The position numbers and the translations under genes were made by a program. Below, in pieces: positions 11,987 through 24,541 of a stretch of DNA of 64,000 nt. Positions within the stretch are counted from its first letter, which is position 1. Every line of letters begins with the position of its first letter. The stretch spans positions 3,953,461 to 4,017,460 of the forward strand of contig JAJEKV010000086.1 of assembly GCA_021234155.1 (NCBI GenBank). The letters run 5' to 3'. Source of the DNA: Isoetes taiwanensis. Its lineage: Eukaryota > Streptophyta > Lycopodiopsida > Isoetales > Isoetaceae. The notes beneath the pieces were generated by a model, which worked only from the letters and a program-made list of their open reading frames with translations, had not been told where the DNA came from and did no database searches.

Positions 11987-12945
11987 TGTGCACTGGTCTT
12001 TGTAACATCCTACAAATGTACTAGGGAAATACTCCTTTGATATGTTCAATGATAATAAATAGAGCATCTGTTTGGCCATGGAAACTTTTTTCCAGGGTGA
12101 GTTAGCCTTATGCATACAAAATACAATCTGCCATTAATTTTCAACCACTGGTTTCAATGTTGTTCAAGGCTTACTCATAGAAATATCTTGTTGAGGCAAT
12201 ATATTGTATCTGATGTCTACAAATTAGGTTCTGGCAAATTAGGCTAAAGGTGGAAACTGTTTGAGCTTAAATGACAACCCGAACGAGTATTCAAGTAACA
12301 GAATCAAGCATCAAGCTGTTCCACTAACTCAAAAAAGAGAGCATATTATATCATAATAAAATTATATTCGAATGGTTCCAAAGACACTGAGATTAGATAT
12401 GCTCGTAACATCCCTTCCAAACGCGGAAAAATGATTTCTGTGGTGCAAAATACGAGGCAAATCTTGTGCACTGGTCTTTGTAACATCCTACAAATGTACT
12501 TAGGGAATACTCCTTTGATATGTTCAATGATAATAAAAAGCGCATCTGTTTGGCCATGGAAACGTTTTTCCATGTGACTTAACCTTATGCATATAAATAC
12601 AATCTTCCATTAATGTCCAATGTCTGGTTTCAATGTTGTTCGAGGCTTAATCAACTAGAAATACATGTTTATCATTTGTTGAGGCAATAAATTGTATCTG
12701 ATATCTTCAAATTATGTTCTGGCAAATTAGGCTGAAGCTGGAAACTGATTAAGCTTAAATGACAACCCGAACGAGTATTCAAGTAACAGAATCAAGCATC
12801 AAGCTGTTCCACTAACTCAAAAAAGAAAGCATATCATAATAAAATTATATTTGAATGGTTCCAAAGATACTGAGATTAGATATGCTGGTGACATCCCTTC
12901 CAAATGCCGAAAAATGATTTCTGTGGTGCAAAATACAAGGCAAAA
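11987..12945 (+). repeat. Tandem duplication, 478-bp period, after the cystatin-like gene
   Basis: Sequence from TGTGCACTGGTCTTTG at 11987 recurs at 12465 and both copies run through matching words (TTTGATATGTTCAATG, ACAACCCGAACGAG, TGATTTCTGTGGTGC). The unit begins about 20 bases after the stop codon at 11968, so the first copy probably includes the 3' UTR and the second copy duplicates it. Confidence 0.85.
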
Positions 12946-13020
12946 GAACGAGAAATGAGTATAGCTCTCAGTTACATGCTAATCTCAAAATTTACATGAA
13001 CTATCAAGATTTTAGCTCCT

Positions 13021-13059
13021 CGGTTTGCTGTATTCCAGCATAATAATTGCGCCAAAACT
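13021..13059 (+). pseudogene. Cystatin exon-1 relic
   Basis: The frame reads RFAVFQHNNCAKT, matching QFAVSQQNHYANT at the end of exon 1 of the gene at 11252, and the DNA aligns base for base over about 39 positions. No start or downstream exon is attached. Confidence 0.5.
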
Positions 13060-13360
13060 GCCAGCAACTTAGCTTTGCTTCTGAGGTTTTTCTAGTTTTC
13101 TATAAACCAGACCTGCACTTGTGGCGAGGCAGAAACTATTCCTCAACCTATTAATGCTGGTTCCACATGAAGAATATGCTTATACAAGTGAATTTTCTTA
13201 CCTTTGAAGTAGTGTCTGACAAAAAAGCACCTCTGCTTGTGGCTGCACGAGGTTAGAAAGTTACATTTTCAATCCATGCGGACATGCAATGTAGGAACAT
13301 ATAGTAAAATTTGATCGTGGTCTATGGTGCACCTTAAAAATGCTCTCCATCTCCTGCAGG

Positions 13361-13451
13361 TTCCCAATGACAAATTCTGGATCCTGCCATACCCAAGTAC
13401 CAGAATTTAGCCCAATTTGCAATACTTCAGCACAATATTTGTGCTAATACT
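13361..13451 (+). pseudogene. Second cystatin exon-1 relic
   Basis: The DNA matches the second half of exon 1 of the cystatin-like gene (from about 11311 to 11404), including the words ATTCTGGATCC and GCTAATACTGTAAG, the latter spanning the exon-intron border. In-frame stops and indels prevent translation. With the relic at 13021 it shows that this gene was once part of a tandem family. Confidence 0.7.
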
Positions 13452-13656
13452 GTAAGATCTTCCTTTCGATCGAAATCTTTACAAGTAGCTCTAATGTTAA
13501 CATGGGTTTTCCTTACTTTTTGTTTTATAGATTGCATGGACCACTTCTGGATGCAGAACTGAGCAAAGGAGCTTCTTGGAAAAACCCTATTGTTGGTCGC
13601 GGACAGATGTGATTCCACCCTTATTGGTCGTTCTATTTTGTGCTCAAATTTAGCGG

Positions 13657-13738
13657 AATAAAAAGGCTTAAGATTTTTTTTCGATTTGATATAAAAAGGC
13701 AAGCAGCAAGATTTTTTTTTCTATTTCATATAAAAAGG
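13657..13738 (+). promoter_or_regulatory. Three tandem TATA-like boxes before the GH81 gene
   Basis: AATAAAAAGG (13657-13666), TATAAAAAGG (13690-13699) and TATAAAAAGG (13729-13738) sit in imperfect repeats 33 and 39 bp apart that share poly-T and GGCAAGCAGC words. The first two boxes would start transcripts before the ATG at 13755. The third would start near 13,760, downstream of that ATG, and would favour the next ATG at 13785. Confidence 0.6.
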
Positions 13739-13754
13739 GCAAGCAGCTCTAACA

Positions 13755-15818
13755 ATGAGCAGAATCAAAGGCAGGGGCAGCAGGATGCTGAAGGCGTCGC
13801 TAGTATTTGTTTTGATGTGGGGAGCCGTAACTGCAGCTTGGGCAAAATGGGATTCAGCGGTAGAGGTTCCTCCTCAATTTGCACTGAATAACAGCATCAG
13901 CAATTTAGCAGCAGGGCAGCCCTCTTCGCTATGGAGCAGCAGCATACGCTCTGCCCCTTTCCCTACAAACACCTTCTGGCAGAATTACGCCCTCAAAGAC
14001 GGTTCCGATGCAGAATACATTCATCCCTATATGCTTCAATCCAAAAACGGAGCTTTCTCTCTCTGCTATCCCAAAAAGGTTACTTCTGAAACCCAGTTCA
14101 TACTCCAAACCTTTGTTGCAGATTTAACTATTTCGTGCAAGGAAGCGGATTCAACTCCCCACGAAGTTATTTATTTTGATGATCTGAGCGTGACGCTGCA
14201 GCAAGGCAGTGTAATGAATCTTCCGCTGGTACGAGGAAGCCCATATATAACGTTAATATTTAACGAGGGCACTCCAGTGTTTTCGACGGTTCACACGGTA
14301 CTGAATGTCACGTCCACTGCGAATGCAACCAAGCACAGAATTATGTTAGATAATGAGCAAACGTGGGTGGTCTATTCCTCGTCTCCAATTACCATATCCG
14401 ACGATTTGAGCACGCAAGATGTTTTCAGCGGGATCATCAGGCTGTGTGTTCTAGATAATAGTACTGATTCATCGGAGAGCGAGGCCGTATTGGATTATTA
14501 CAGCTCCACATATCCAGTAGCAGGCACGGTGGATTACGGTGCGCCCTTTGAATTGTCATTTAAGTATGAATCCAGAGGGCCGGGCGAGCTGCTCATGCTT
14601 TCGCTGCCGTTGCACAGACAAGTATTGAAATCGAACAACGTGACCCTTTTGCCGTCGATCAGATTTTCGAGCATGGACGGAGATATGGAAGGAGTAGTGG
14701 GCGCCCATTGGACATTAAAAATTAAGCCTGCTCAATATGGATGGTATTCATCAAAAGGGCTGAACAATTCCGATTCAATCGAGACTCTTCTGCAGCAAGA
14801 TGTGGCCAGTCTTAACAACATCAGTACCAGCAGTTCTTATTTCTACGGAAAAGCATTGGCTCGAGCTGCTCGACTAGCACTGATAGCGCAGGAAATTCAG
14901 CACGAAGAATACGTGGAAAAGGTTCGGCAATTCCTCGTGGACAATCTGAGCCCCTGGCTGGAAGGCAATTTCTCTACAAACGGAATAGTGTACGATGCAA
15001 CGTGGGGTGGGCTCATCTCCAAAAACAGCGTGACAGATTCGGGAGCAGATTTTGGGTTAGGGGTTTACAACGATCACCACTACCACTGGGGATATTTCTG
15101 CTACGCGGGGGCAGTGTTGGCGAAGATCGATTCAAATTGGGCAGAGGCTTACAGGGCACATCTGTATGCGCTGGTGGCAGATTTCATGTCAGTGGAAAAC
15201 AGGTATTTTCCAAAGATGAGGCACTTCGATCCGTGGCTGATGCATTCATGGGCAGCAGGCCTCACGGAATTCAACGAGGGAAGAAACCAGGAGAGCTCCA
15301 GCGAAGCTGTGAATGCATATTATTCTGCATCGCTGGTCGGATTGGCTTATAAAGACGAGCAGCTGAAAAATTTAGCATTAAATCTTGCAGCATTTGAAAG
15401 CCATGGCGCAAAGTCACTCTGGCATATCCCATCCAACAGTAGCATCTATGATTCTGATTTTGTTGCCCAAAACAGGATGTTGGGAGTAGTTTGGGCCAGT
15501 AAACGAGACACTGCAATGTGGTTTGCGCCCTCCTCGTGGCTTGAATGCAGATTGGGTATTCAGATCATTCCTGTTACTCCATTTACAGAGTACCTCTTTT
15601 CAGATTTAGATTATAATATGGAGGCTGTGGAATGGGTTGTACCAGCTCTTTCCAGAGAAGGCGTTGAAGATGGTTGGAGAGGGTTTTCGATTGCTTTGGA
15701 AGCTACTTATGATCCCCCCAGTGCCCTTGATAAGTTGGCAACGGTGCAGGAATTTGACGATGGAAATTCGTTATCAAATATGCATTGGTGGATTCAAAGC
15801 AGAATCAAGTCTTCATAG
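13755..15818 (+). CDS. Glycoside hydrolase family 81 endo-beta-1,3-glucanase, secreted
   Basis: A single exon of 687 codons. GH81 enzymes are inverting endo-beta-1,3-glucanases acting on callose or fungal-wall glucan; plant members are predicted to be extracellular. The hydrophobic stretch MLKASLVFVLMWGAVTAAWA (residues 11-30) is a signal peptide, so Met11 at 13785 is an equally good start; I keep Met1 because the frame is open and its ATG is first. The N-terminal beta-sandwich contains the family's early motif (SSLWSS.RSAPFPTNTFWQN, 57-77). The catalytic region shows YNDHHYHWGY at 438-447, with Asp440 as the expected acid, and GRNQESSSEAVN at 509-520, with Glu513 and Glu517 in the positions of the two family glutamates. 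The C-terminal half carries the (alpha/alpha)6-type sequence, ending at MHWWIQSR. Several N-glycosylation sequons (NVT, NAT, NST, NIS, NFS) fit secretion. Length is close to other plant members, and no lesion is seen. The nearest gene downstream is SCYL2, convergent and functionally unrelated. Confidence 0.93.
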   Translation: MSRIKGRGSRMLKASLVFVLMWGAVTAAWAKWDSAVEVPPQFALNNSISNLAAGQPSSLWSSSIRSAPFPTNTFWQNYALKDGSDAEYIHPYMLQSKNGAFSLCYPKKVTSETQFILQTFVADLTISCKEADSTPHEVIYFDDLSVTLQQGSVMNLPLVRGSPYITLIFNEGTPVFSTVHTVLNVTSTANATKHRIMLDNEQTWVVYSSSPITISDDLSTQDVFSGIIRLCVLDNSTDSSESEAVLDYYSSTYPVAGTVDYGAPFELSFKYESRGPGELLMLSLPLHRQVLKSNNVTLLPSIRFSSMDGDMEGVVGAHWTLKIKPAQYGWYSSKGLNNSDSIETLLQQDVASLNNISTSSSYFYGKALARAARLALIAQEIQHEEYVEKVRQFLVDNLSPWLEGNFSTNGIVYDATWGGLISKNSVTDSGADFGLGVYNDHHYHWGYFCYAGAVLAKIDSNWAEAYRAHLYALVADFMSVENRYFPKMRHFDPWLMHSWAAGLTEFNEGRNQESSSEAVNAYYSASLVGLAYKDEQLKNLALNLAAFESHGAKSLWHIPSNSSIYDSDFVAQNRMLGVVWASKRDTAMWFAPSSWLECRLGIQIIPVTPFTEYLFSDLDYNMEAVEWVVPALSREGVEDGWRGFSIALEATYDPPSALDKLATVQEFDDGNSLSNMHWWIQSRIKSS

Positions 15819-18577
15819 AAACTGCTAGTAACAATTTGGATGATTCCTATTCTAACCTTATATATGTGCCATTTCCTTTTAATAATCTAATGCGTATCTT
15901 AGAGTATATTGATCACGTTGACAGGCATTGGATTATGATTGATGTATCTAATGGCAGTATGAGGCAATTGTCACTGCAACCAGGTTTTTAGTTCAGCATT
16001 CTTTCAAATAATGGAAATTTGAGTGGTATAGTACCCTTGGACTGTACCTATATATGAAGATCCAGCACGTATAAATTCTAAAGGTTTGGAAAGGTTTGTT
16101 GATTCTAAATAAATGCCTTTTGTAAGTAGTCTTAATAAAACACAATTATGAACTTACTTCCAACCATGAACCCCCATATTGTTACAATTCTACTTTCTCC
16201 ATTCTTGTTACAAAATCTAAAATTTTTGACCTCTGTTTTACCATCTAACATCAAAGTTGGAAGACCAAGAAAGTAGTGTAAGTTCTATAGTCATGCCACA
16301 TCAAACCATTAGGCGTGAAAATATTTGAATTGATATTGAAGTCATTTAGACGAATGAAAGTATTGACACAAACAAAACCAGGTTTGGACATTTTACAAAT
16401 TGGTTGTAGTTCTTGTTGCCCTTGTTTCCAAGTATGTTTTTTCCAAGTATTATGGGTTTCACTTGTAAGATGGAATCCTGACCGTAGATCTCGAGCATAT
16501 GCCGGGCATCATACGAAATCAGCGGTCAGCATCTTTTTGGACAAAAAAACACTTGCAACTTCCTAAGGTGTCGATTGACCACAAGAAACAAAAAAAAAAC
16601 CAATAGTGCCAATGCACACTGTGTTGAACGAGCCTGCTGCCGGACCACTCAATCCTCTGCCGGCAAATTCACATAACCAGGGTTGGAGGACTCCAACCTC
16701 CAGGCCAAAGGTAAGGCCTCACCAGACCCCTTCACTTTTCAGAGTAATCACAGAAGCTTCAACATCTTCCAACGGTTCTAGATCTCTAAATCCTGCATTC
16801 AAAAAAACAAGAACAAAACTATGCCTCCAATCGGATCGGGGCAGGAATAGGGGTGGCGACTAGCGGCAAATGATGATCGCAGGCCTTAGTGTAACGAGAA
16901 GAGTATTAAAAAAGGGGTTCCCTTTCTGCAATCGGATGAGAGGAGGTTTACAAAGAATCGATGAAGGGAAGCAAAAATCTAAGATTGAAGCATCAGACGG
17001 AAGCAGGCGCCTTTATTGGCAAGGCTTGGCGGTTGGACAACAAGAAGATTGAAAGATCGATTCGATGGGGAGCGAAACAGATCCACGGTCAGATTCACAC
17101 CTTTCGCCTTTGCAAAGGAAGCGCGACGGGGTTGCGGCCGTTGCTCGGCTTTGGGATCTTGGGCTTGCTAGAATCTTGCCCGATTTCCAACACAAAGGTG
17201 AGCGATGCTGCGCCACAACCATCAACCATCCGCCGCCACCCGGCTCAAATCGCGTGAAGAGGCCCCATTCTATTTGCAGACATGCCAATGCCCGTTCCCC
17301 ACAAAACATCTAAATGGCAAGAAGCTCCTCAAAACCCCAAAAATATACGACTTCCGATACAATACACAGCCAAAATCTTACTCCAGACCATTGCAACCCA
17401 AATACGAAACAAAAACCGTGCAAGTTTATGGACATTGATCACGTCAATACCTAAGAATTGATTTGAATTGAATTGAACGTGTTGTATACCAATGTTTAAT
17501 ATGATTTCAATGGTTTATACTAAAACCTAGTTATGCTCAAAGCAACTTGTATTAAGCTTGAAAGGTTGTTAGGAAAGAGTAGAGATAATGTCTTTCTTTT
17601 TTCTAAATCAGGATCCGTTTGCAGCAATAGCAACAGCATGCTTTGATAGAGCCTAACAGCTGATAACACCTATAATAGAAAATGCCATAACTATACGTTT
17701 AGGAGCCTAACAGCTGATAACACCTATAATAGCAAATGCCATAACTATATGTTTAGGTTCATGACATTTCACTCGAGTCGGCCCACTGCACCACCTTACG
17801 TGCTAGCTTACTTCAATATATCAAAGAAAAAATGAGCTTTAAGAAAGCACAATGATGTGATGTTCAAAGCATAACAATATAGCAGAGTCTAAAAGCAGCC
17901 CGGCCAAAAGGTCTATATCAACATACTTAAATGAGTTGCAAGAATGGTTTCTGATCTATTGGAACATCGTGTCAAGCTGTGATACAATGAATTCGTCATA
18001 TTGTTGCATCCCTTCCTTGAAAGTGTCACAATGAATTTCTGGTGCCTCGCAATGCATCTCCCCAAAGATTTCACTGGCATCTAAATTCCACAAAGTCATA
18101 GACCCTATGTTCATTACCTTCAACGTATATAATCATTCTCCTCATGGTCCAAGCTTCAGTTTTAGGTTTGGGGAGCATTTGATGGTGACAAATAAATAAA
18201 GAATTTTGATCTAAAACGAAAGGCCCAAGAAATTTATTTCCCACAGCAGCGTAACCACAATTGCGTGCATAATGTGTCTCGCATGACGTTCTTCAAAGGT
18301 GCATAATGTGTCTCGTATAATTTTCTAGTCAATGTTCGCCTCACCAATATATTGGTTGAATTTTAAAGTGGCAATCACATCTTTATAAGATTAGGGACAA
18401 TCTGCCACTGTCCAAATAATGGATCAAACACCAAACAACTAAGATTCAGCTATATATAGCCATGTTTTCTCTAGTCCAAAAAAGATCATGATACCACCTT
18501 GGTACCATCCAGCCTGAATAGAGGCAAACTAATATATTGATCAAATCTGCTATAAGCAAGACAACAAGAGTTTATAT
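15819..18577. other. Intergenic; no gene recognised
   Basis: The stretch 16,600-17,310 is GC-richer than its surroundings and has overlapping open frames on both strands (for example MPMHTVLNEPAAGPLNPLP at 16606). It may be a decayed transposon piece, but I recognise no domain. The rest is AT-rich spacer between two convergent genes. Confidence 0.45.
17651..17757. repeat. Tandem duplication, 54-bp period
   Basis: GCCTAACAGCTGATAACACC starts at 17651 and again at 17705, and the copies continue alike to GTTTAGG with two or three substitutions. Confidence 0.85.
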
Positions 18578-21500
18578 TTACTGTAGCAAATCCATGAGGG
18601 GAGCTTGCTTGGAAGGTTTTGTATCTGATTGACCAACTGGCCGGATAGGATTCCGTCCCCTCCCTTTACCAAGCCCAGTGGCTGGTGGAGGTGGCAACTT
18701 GAGGGATGGTTGCGGCTCTCTATGACTAGCAGCGAATGGAACCCCAGGATCTGCGCGAGTCTGATGGGATGAAGAATTTGTTTCCAGTGAAGGCCATGGA
18801 GCAGAGCTAAGTTGGGATTGACTTGACAGAACTTGACTGGACTGAGAGATCATACTGTGTGCATTGTTAAATGCACCTCCCAACCCCAAGTTCTTACTAC
18901 GTGGGGGAGGCCAATTAGCAAAAGGGTCTTCAGGCTCCATGTCATGAAGCTCTTCTGTGCTGCTACTTTGGACAGGTCTTTCTTGAATCCAGGATGAGAA
19001 GTCTTGGTTAACAGCAGAAAGCTTCCCTGTAGTGCTACTCCGGACAGGTTTTTCTGAAATCCAGGATGAGTGTCCTGGTTCAGAGGAAACCCCAGCACTG
19101 GGCATAGGCCACTCCAAATTTAAAGGAGGACGCATTTGCAGATTAGAACTCGCCAGTGGAATGGAAGATTCTGTTCCTGCCATTGCTACATTGCCCATCT
19201 TTGAAGTTGATATCGCCTCCTTTTGCCCTTTTGTAATGGATTTCCAGTCATCGGCATCCCAGGTACTGCCATTACTTGGAGCTCCTGCAGAGCCATTGGT
19301 TTTCATGGTTTGTCCATCTTGCTTCCCATCTGCCATAAAACTCTCTTGATCACCTTGCTTTATTCCACGTTTCTCTTCGATCGTCCTACCATATTGGTGC
19401 CAATTATGTTAAGTCTCTGTTTTCCTTCTAATGCTATATCATATCAAAATGCACTGAAGGTATACCTAAGAATGTCTTTTATGAAAGACATGTATTTCAT
19501 GAATTGTTGAAGATTTAGTTGCTGTGCAACAAGCAGGGGAGTCAACAGTGGCAATAAGTTCTCTGCTGCAAACTCAATCCCATACTGCAAGCAGAAAGCA
19601 GAGTGTTCGTCTTTAGTGGTCATCCATATTTTTCTTTAGTGGTCATTAATACTTGAAGCGAATTCCAAGTCAATTACCTGTTTATAAATAGAAGTAGCTA
19701 CTCCAAGTGTACACATAAGAGTAGGTGCAGAGTGGTCAACTGCCGTACAACGATGCAAAGTTTGCAAAACATCCTTAAGGGCCTGCTTATCAATCCGTTG
19801 AACAAGCTCCCCCAAACACATCAGTGCATTTACTCGTACCTGGAAGCCTCCATAAACATTACCACAAATCATGATTCTATAGATTATGTTTATTTATACG
19901 TTATGTTCGATTCAGACGGTTTGTCCTTAGACATCATGAAGCTTGGAAACAATGGGAACACGTGGATTAGATGCTCAATATCATATACTGGTTTATGGCC
20001 CAGGTGGAAAAACTGAAACCAACAATGAAATACTATACCAACTGTAGTTACCATGCAGCATCTATTTCTGCCCGCCTCAACTAATTCACCCATCTTAACT
20101 TTGAAAGGGTGATCCCTTTCCAGTCGTATGTGACAATTCCATGCTCAGCAAATATCTTTAAGCTGGTAAACCAGCTATCAACCTAACAGGATACACAGCT
20201 CAAAAGGCGCTACCCAAAATGAAGGTGTGTTGATAATATGCAATTTCATGCATGTTCAAGAAAGACAAAACACATGCTTTTTGGTGGGGTACTAAGATGG
20301 AACTTGAACCAGAACAAGAGCTCATAAACAAAATCTAGAACTTATGGTCGTGCTTATGGTTGACAAATATTTGTATTAACAATAGTCAAAGATAATGGTA
20401 AAGCATATTACCGCAGCCACAGTTGTCTTCAGGGCAAGGTTGTGCACACGAGGCAGAATTGATTGCTTCACGACCTAAAATAGCAGAAGACATCACATTG
20501 GTCGTACTTTCTACACAGAATTATAAATAATTAATGAATCATTTCAGACCTGGTAATCAAGGTGCTTTGCAATTGACAATGTGCGCCTTAAAACCTCTTC
20601 CTGCATCCTGGCATCTGGATCGTCATATGCACGAACGAGCATAGGGACAATGGTCTCAACCATCTGAGGTGCAGCTACCTGAAAGCATCATAATTGAGAT
20701 GTGAGACATGATGGACTTTAACAAGAGGAGATTATGAAGTTGATACATGAAAACGTCAAAATTCCATAAGCTGTGAGACATATTAACTTTGAAAAGCGGA
20801 GATTATGAAAATGATTTTTCAATATATGTTTTCCTTGACCTATTTGGGTTCTACAATATTATACATACCATATACCATGTAATTTATAAAACTTCATTCT
20901 TGAACAAGATGACAAGGTAACTGACCTTATTGGTAAGTAAACCAGCATGCTTTACAAGAAGAAGCAAGCTATCGCCAGTGGCTGAGCTCAACACAGGCAG
21001 CAATGCAGGAAGTGTTGAAGATTCAAAATCTGCCTTTTCCTGTGACAATAAGTACTTTAATTTATAAGCAAGAGAACAATAAATACAAGGAAAGAATAAA
21101 AAGGTTGAAGGGACCTGTGATTCTGCAATCGTTAGCACCATTGGTAATACCATTGGTAGCATGGTGACATTACGTAGCTCTGCGCATAGAGGAGGGAGTA
21201 CCTACAGGAGAAGATTATCAACACCCAGGCTGGCAAGAAGAATAATACAAGCTTCCATGATTGCACATAAATGTTACCTTATAACGCAAGACTCGTGCAT
21301 CAAATTCTTTCCACATGCTAGAAAGTGCTTTCAGGAAATCAGTCTTCTGCATGTTATCCCTTTCCTTTCATTGCCACAGTTAAAAAGTGCATTTAGCATC
21401 ACAGGCAGAAATGGAAGAATAAATAGGTAAAAGCATGAAGTCTACAAGCATATGATCAAGAAATCGAAGAGCACGCAGCCTCAGATCTTCACGGAAGAAC

Positions 21501-24153
21501 TTGGAACCTGAATGAAACAAAATACATCAAGAAGTTTTCTTTGGTACCTTCCCAAGATTCCAAGATGAACCCAAACTGTAGCTTAGAAGTTACTTTGCAG
21601 CTTTCTTGTTAAAGATAAAAAAGCAATATTTTTAGGTGTTTTGCTAATTCCACAAAACCACTACAAGCCATCCTTGAAGATGTTACCAATGGCCTAATAA
21701 TACTCTCAGGTACCTTTAAGGAATCTAATGAAAAGACCACATTAAATTAAGAAACGGATGACCACAGTAATACCTGTAAAATCCAATGCACTTGGTCTGG
21801 AAAAGGCATCAGGGGTCAACATGCGACGCAGGTCTTCACTCAAATCAAAAGGGATCTTTGAAAAATTTTCATTCCCTAAGTACAATGCTATGCTTGTATA
21901 CTGTATCAACAATAACAGTTGCCAGGACAGAGAATATTAGTGTAAAGCAAGACATATTTGGCAAAATTAGCAAAGAAAGCAGAATATTTTGAGGCCAGCA
22001 AATGACTCTTGCATGTATTGGATAAAGCCTATTGTATCTATTCAGTCTTAGCCAGACAGAAATAAAGTTCTACTATTCAAAAAGCATTTGTACAATATAT
22101 TATTTGCTGCCATTATTCAATTATTTTTTTTTTCCCAACGTTAATAACATGGTATTCTGTGGAATCATCATCTTACAGTCCGCAAGTTGTTCTTTGATTG
22201 GACTAGGGGTTGTCGAGCAAGCAGGTGATATGCTACACATGCCAAGCTGAAAATATCACTCGACGTCTGGGCTGCTCCATCATTTCGTGTCAGCTCAGGT
22301 GCCGTATAATCTAGCTGTGGTTGGAGTGGCATTACAAGGTCCTCCACATCATAGTCCTGTCAAATGAAATTCTCCAATGAGATCAAACAAATGTGGCAAA
22401 AAGAAGTTAGGTAATTTAACTTCTAGAAATCCTTCCATTAATTTGGCAAAGATTTACAGTTATTGAATAGGTATTTGAAGTAACTAAGCAAATGTTCTTA
22501 TAGCAAAAATAGGGTGTTGTAAAAAGCATGCCAAAAGGAGCTTAAAAGTGGGCGCAGAAGGAGGTAGTTCTCAGACATAGCAGAAGGCTTGCGCCAAATT
22601 GAAATATAGAAAGAAAAACCACCATTAAGTGTCTGTTGCACACTTAAAATTCTAGACAATTATACATGCAAAATGCTGCAAGTAAATACCCTCCTATTAT
22701 CTTTCATGTCATGTGCTTTCATTTTCTCAAACACTCATTTACTTTACATCAACTCTTATTCCAAAAAGAAATGGAACAAGTGTTCCAACAACATTTTCAT
22801 AGCTTTTCAAGAACACTCAGCTGAAGTCAGAACAAAAAGCAGACAATGGTAGGTGTATGCAGATGTATCATGAGAAACTACCATCAAACATTAGAACAAA
22901 CGAACAGAAAAGCTATAATAAAAGAAAATACACAAATACAAGCACCACAATATCTGACTGCGAAGTATTGTACATACAGGATAATGAAATTTCATATATG
23001 TATTGCTTGTAACAGCTTGTTCAATGCTAACTGCATATCCAAATGAAGCCAGCTTCCATGCTCCAGAAGAAGTGAGAAACACTGCCTGCAGTTGGAAAGA
23101 CATTACATATTCGCCATTAGACACAATGTGATAAATGAAGGATAAAACAAAGAATGAAGAGCGACTTTGCAATGAACATATACCTCTGGTGATATTGCCC
23201 GATGTATGAGTTGCGCATTGTTGTGCAGAAAAGCAAGAGTCTCAGCAAGTTGCAGCAAGCCATGTTTTATCTCAAGCTCACCAAGCTCCTGTATTCATGC
23301 ATCCGCAAATCTGACCATTACATACCATCAATATCATCTCCTTGCAAAGCCTGCAAATGGCAGGAACTGTAGACTAAGGAGAGTCTTGGGCTAAATCTTA
23401 CGGGATGGAATAAGTGAAGCAATACTAATAAATGGCTGATTGGGCAGTTAACACTAGATGGATGCCTCTCTAAAGTGAGCTTGCAATAACGTAAAGTAAA
23501 ACTAGATGGATGTCTCTCTAAAGTGAGCTTGTATTAACATAACGTAAAAATGCCCTATATCTAGTGAGTTCCTTTTACAGCGTCCATTAAATAAGCTGAC
23601 AAATGTAGTAGTGGATCTAATGCACAAGCAAATCAATAGAATAAACAGGATTGGTACTTACCAAGCCTTTCAGCTCTTTTGGCACTACCGGAACATTTTC
23701 CATGTTCCCTAAAATATTTGCCACAGAGGCAAAGATAGGTTCTGTAACCATTGACATTGCTGCCTTGCTCTCGTCCAATCCCTGCACAATGCGAAGCACA
23801 CCAGGATGGCGCAATTTTAACAATTGTGATGCATCTGCCCTGATGACATCTAGAAATGCATCCTCAGCAGCCTTCGAAAGCCCCACCCTAAGTCTGGTGT
23901 CTGCAAGTGCTTTCTTATCCAAAATCCACACGCATACCTCGGGATTATGTGCATGTGCAACCTTATTTCGAGGTTTTCCCAGATAAAGTTTCCATACAAG
24001 ACCAGGGCCACCAGAACCCACCTGATCTAGAAGTTCAAAATCCTGCAAAGCCTTAGGGCCAGTAACTTCCTGTACGGTTGTTTGAACTGTTTTTTCTATG
24101 ACGGCAGCTGTTTTGGCAAGTGCTTGTGTGAGACTCTTCATGTTCAGAGACAT
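18578..24153 (-). CDS. SCYL2: SCYL2-type protein: N-terminal pseudokinase plus HEAT repeats, clathrin trafficking
   Basis: Fourteen exons can be joined in frame: 23662-24153, 23184-23288, 22978-23085, 22177-22356, 21774-21900, 21446-21507, 21278-21364, 21115-21201, 20926-21039, 20550-20678, 20412-20474, 19678-19839, 19466-19584, 18578-19385. They total 2,643 bases, 880 residues plus stop, close to plant SCYL2. The start [20 protein letters not shown] is the family's conserved N-terminus. The kinase-like domain (about 39-330) has GSGGPG at 46-51, but the catalytic loop reads HRAISPE (193-199) and the DFG position reads SFG (213-215), so it should be a pseudokinase. HEAT-type helices follow (about 330-620: [31 protein letters not shown]). 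The low-complexity tail has a DPF (765-767), a known AP-2 appendage-binding motif, the repeated element SSWI(S/Q)E(K/R)PV(R/Q)SS at 718-729 and 742-753, and ends PLMDLLQ. SCYL2 proteins sit on clathrin-coated membranes and act in vesicle traffic. All splice sites are GT-AG and no lesion is seen. Confidence 0.95.
23453..23550. repeat. Tandem duplication, 48-bp period, in SCYL2 intron 1
   Basis: ACTAGATGGATG(C/T)CTCTCT begins at 23453 and 23501, followed in both by AAAGTGAGCTTG. It lies wholly inside the intron 23289-23661. Confidence 0.8.
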
Positions 24154-24541
24154 GGTCAGATGAACTTCACAAACCCAAATAAAATTACAGGTCGCCGGAC
24201 ATGCCTAAATGAGGTAAGAAAATGCTAGATGAAGAACAGCAGCAATTCAGGGCCAGATCCGGTCCATTGCTTGAAATTCAAGTAACTGGATAGAAGAAAA
24301 CTACCGGATGGATTGCTGATTCAATTGAAAAAGATCGATATCAAGCGTAATTCCATGGCAGCTCGAGACCTGCTATGCGGTAGCGCAACAAAAAAAAAAA
24401 GTGCATCAGAATGCCATGATCTAAGTTGTTGGTTTAATTTTTTGTACCATTGGATGTGAAATGCATGCTAATAGACCTTTTCCACATTTGACGTTCCATA
24501 TTAGGGTGAGATTCCACTACGGTGGATACCTTGATGTGGCA

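Noticed and set aside
16606-17313. Possible gene from overlapping open frames in a GC-richer patch
   Set aside because: No recognisable domain, both strands open, and no splice or promoter signal that selects one frame.
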